In this document: piece by piece, positions 4,307-5,018 of the stretch
Layout of the letters: every line of letters begins with the position of its first letter
How positions within the stretch are numbered: position 1 is the first letter of the stretch
From: Burkholderiales bacterium
GTDB lineage: Bacteria; Pseudomonadota; Gammaproteobacteria; Burkholderiales; Burkholderiaceae_C
NCBI GenBank assembly: GCA_947450745.1
Contig: CANFYD010000335.1
Coordinates: forward strand, 1-5,018
Reading direction: 5' to 3'
Length of the DNA stretch: 5,018 nt
Notes under the pieces: generated by a model
Databases searched by the model: none
Seen by the model: the letters and a program-made list of their open reading frames with translations, nothing else
What the model was told of the DNA's origin: nothing
Program-made: the position numbers and the translations under genes

Positions 4307-5018
4307 ATCACAAACTGGAAACCGCTGGCAAATTCGCGCGGCAATTGCTCCACAGCGCCGATCTGGCAGCCTGAATCCTTATCGGCCAAGGCCAGTGCAA
4401 ACTGCAGGTCGGCTTCAAACTGGGCGTGGATGCGATACAGCGGCTCACCCGCTTTGACCGCATCGCCGAGCATTTTCAGCAAATCGATACCCGCCCCCGG
4501 CACTTGCGGCGCACCCGCCAGCCGGGCCACATGGGCAATGCGCAAATTGTCCATGGCCACGACGTAGCCGTCGGCCAGGGCCAGCACTTCACATGCCAAG
4601 CCGCCCACGGTCAGCGCCTCGACCCGGCGGCCCTGCGCGTCGATGATGGCGTTCATTTGCGCCAGCGCCCGGCCTGAGTCGAGGATGTCGCGGGCAATCT
4701 GATAGCCCTGCCCGCCTCGCACATCGGGGTCGAACTCCAGCATCCGGCCGGCCAGACGCAAGGCCTTCTGACGCAAGTCCTGTGGCGCGGCCGGGTCGCA
4801 TTGCAACACCTGCATCACGTCGCGGGCTTCCAGCACCGGGCCGATGCCACGACCGATCGGCTGGCGGCCATCGCTGATCACCACATCGAGTTGCAAGCGC
4901 AGATGGCCGGCCACATATTCAAACAACTTCTTGAGTCGCTGCGCGTCCACCATCGAGCGCACCTTGGCGCTTGGCCCGACCGGAATGTCCAGCACCAGAT
5001 GGGTCGAGCCGGCGGCGA
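4303..5018 (-). CDS. AMP-phosphorylase-like putative thymidine phosphorylase (type 2), C-terminal part
   Basis: C-terminal 237 residues of a nucleoside/nucleotide phosphorylase of the DeoA/PyNP superfamily; the N-terminus lies beyond the right edge, so the family's usual length of about 500 cannot be checked. Visible: AAGSTHLVLDIPVGPSAKVRS at the edge, the counterpart of the phosphorylase DVKVGSGAFM segment but with the DIPVG form of the archaeal AMP phosphorylase/type 2 group; SDGRQPIGRGIGPVLEARDV (residues about 48-67 of the visible part), equivalent to MSQPLG...GNALE; DPDVRGGQG and ILDSGRALAQM; then the PYNP_C-type domain from GYVVAMDNLRIAHVARLAGA to LGDAVKAGEPLYRIHA (about 150-198). The enzyme cleaves a glycosidic bond with phosphate. 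Databases usually call this group thymidine phosphorylase, while studied archaeal members act on AMP and other NMPs to give ribose 1,5-bisphosphate. The stop overlaps the start of the PRPP-synthase homologue by 4 bp, so the two are one operon. Confidence 0.9.
   Translation of the reverse strand, partial: AAGSTHLVLDIPVGPSAKVRSMVDAQRLKKLFEYVAGHLRLQLDVVISDGRQPIGRGIGPVLEARDVMQVLQCDPAAPQDLRQKALRLAGRMLEFDPDVRGGQGYQIARDILDSGRALAQMNAIIDAQGRRVEALTVGGLACEVLALADGYVVAMDNLRIAHVARLAGAPQVPGAGIDLLKMLGDAVKAGEPLYRIHAQFEADLQFALALADKDSGCQIGAVEQLPREFASGFQFVM

Noticed and set aside
3383..4567. Plus-strand open frame of 394 codons opposite the PRPP-synthase and phosphorylase genes
   Set aside because: It is the longest frame in the window, but it crosses two well-supported minus-strand genes and its Gln/Arg/His-rich product resembles no protein family.

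Overview
The window is about 5 kb of GC-rich chromosome from a betaproteobacterium, most likely a Burkholderiales member of the Comamonadaceae/Sphaerotilaceae type. The support is the gene order, close resemblance of the GpmA, SecB and GpsA motifs to Burkholderiales proteins, and dense antisense open frames typical of high GC. No mobile element, CRISPR array, tRNA or rRNA is visible. Genus cannot be fixed by reading alone.

Left part (1-2417, all minus strand), in transcription order: a membrane-anchored single-domain rhodanese (yibN-like), glutaredoxin 3 (grxC), the export chaperone secB, and glycerol-3-phosphate dehydrogenase gpsA, which runs off the left edge. This is the conserved yibN-grxC-secB-gpsA neighbourhood known from E. 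coli. The genes are separated by 82-125 bp gaps holding a clear intrinsic terminator (secB/gpsA), a candidate secB promoter, and a GC-rich tract plus a CA-rich 9-bp repeat in front of grxC. gpsA carries an apparent in-frame insertion of about 26 residues just after the catalytic-lysine segment.

Middle (2418-3360): a 199-bp divergent intergenic region with a perfect TATAAT for the rhodanese gene on the minus strand and a TAGAAT for the plus-strand gene gpmA (2,3-bisphosphoglycerate-dependent phosphoglycerate mutase).

Right part (3374-5018, minus strand): the end of a gene for an AMP-phosphorylase-like 'thymidine phosphorylase' (type 2), whose start lies beyond the right edge, overlaps by 4 bp (GTGA) a gene for a non-canonical, archaeal-looking ribose-phosphate pyrophosphokinase homologue. 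This pair meets gpmA tail to tail with a 13-bp gap. It is the least understood part: translational coupling of a phosphorolytic enzyme and a PRPP-synthase-like enzyme suggests a nucleotide/pentose-phosphate salvage module. No exotic new system is evident; the best leads are this pair and the gpsA insertion.
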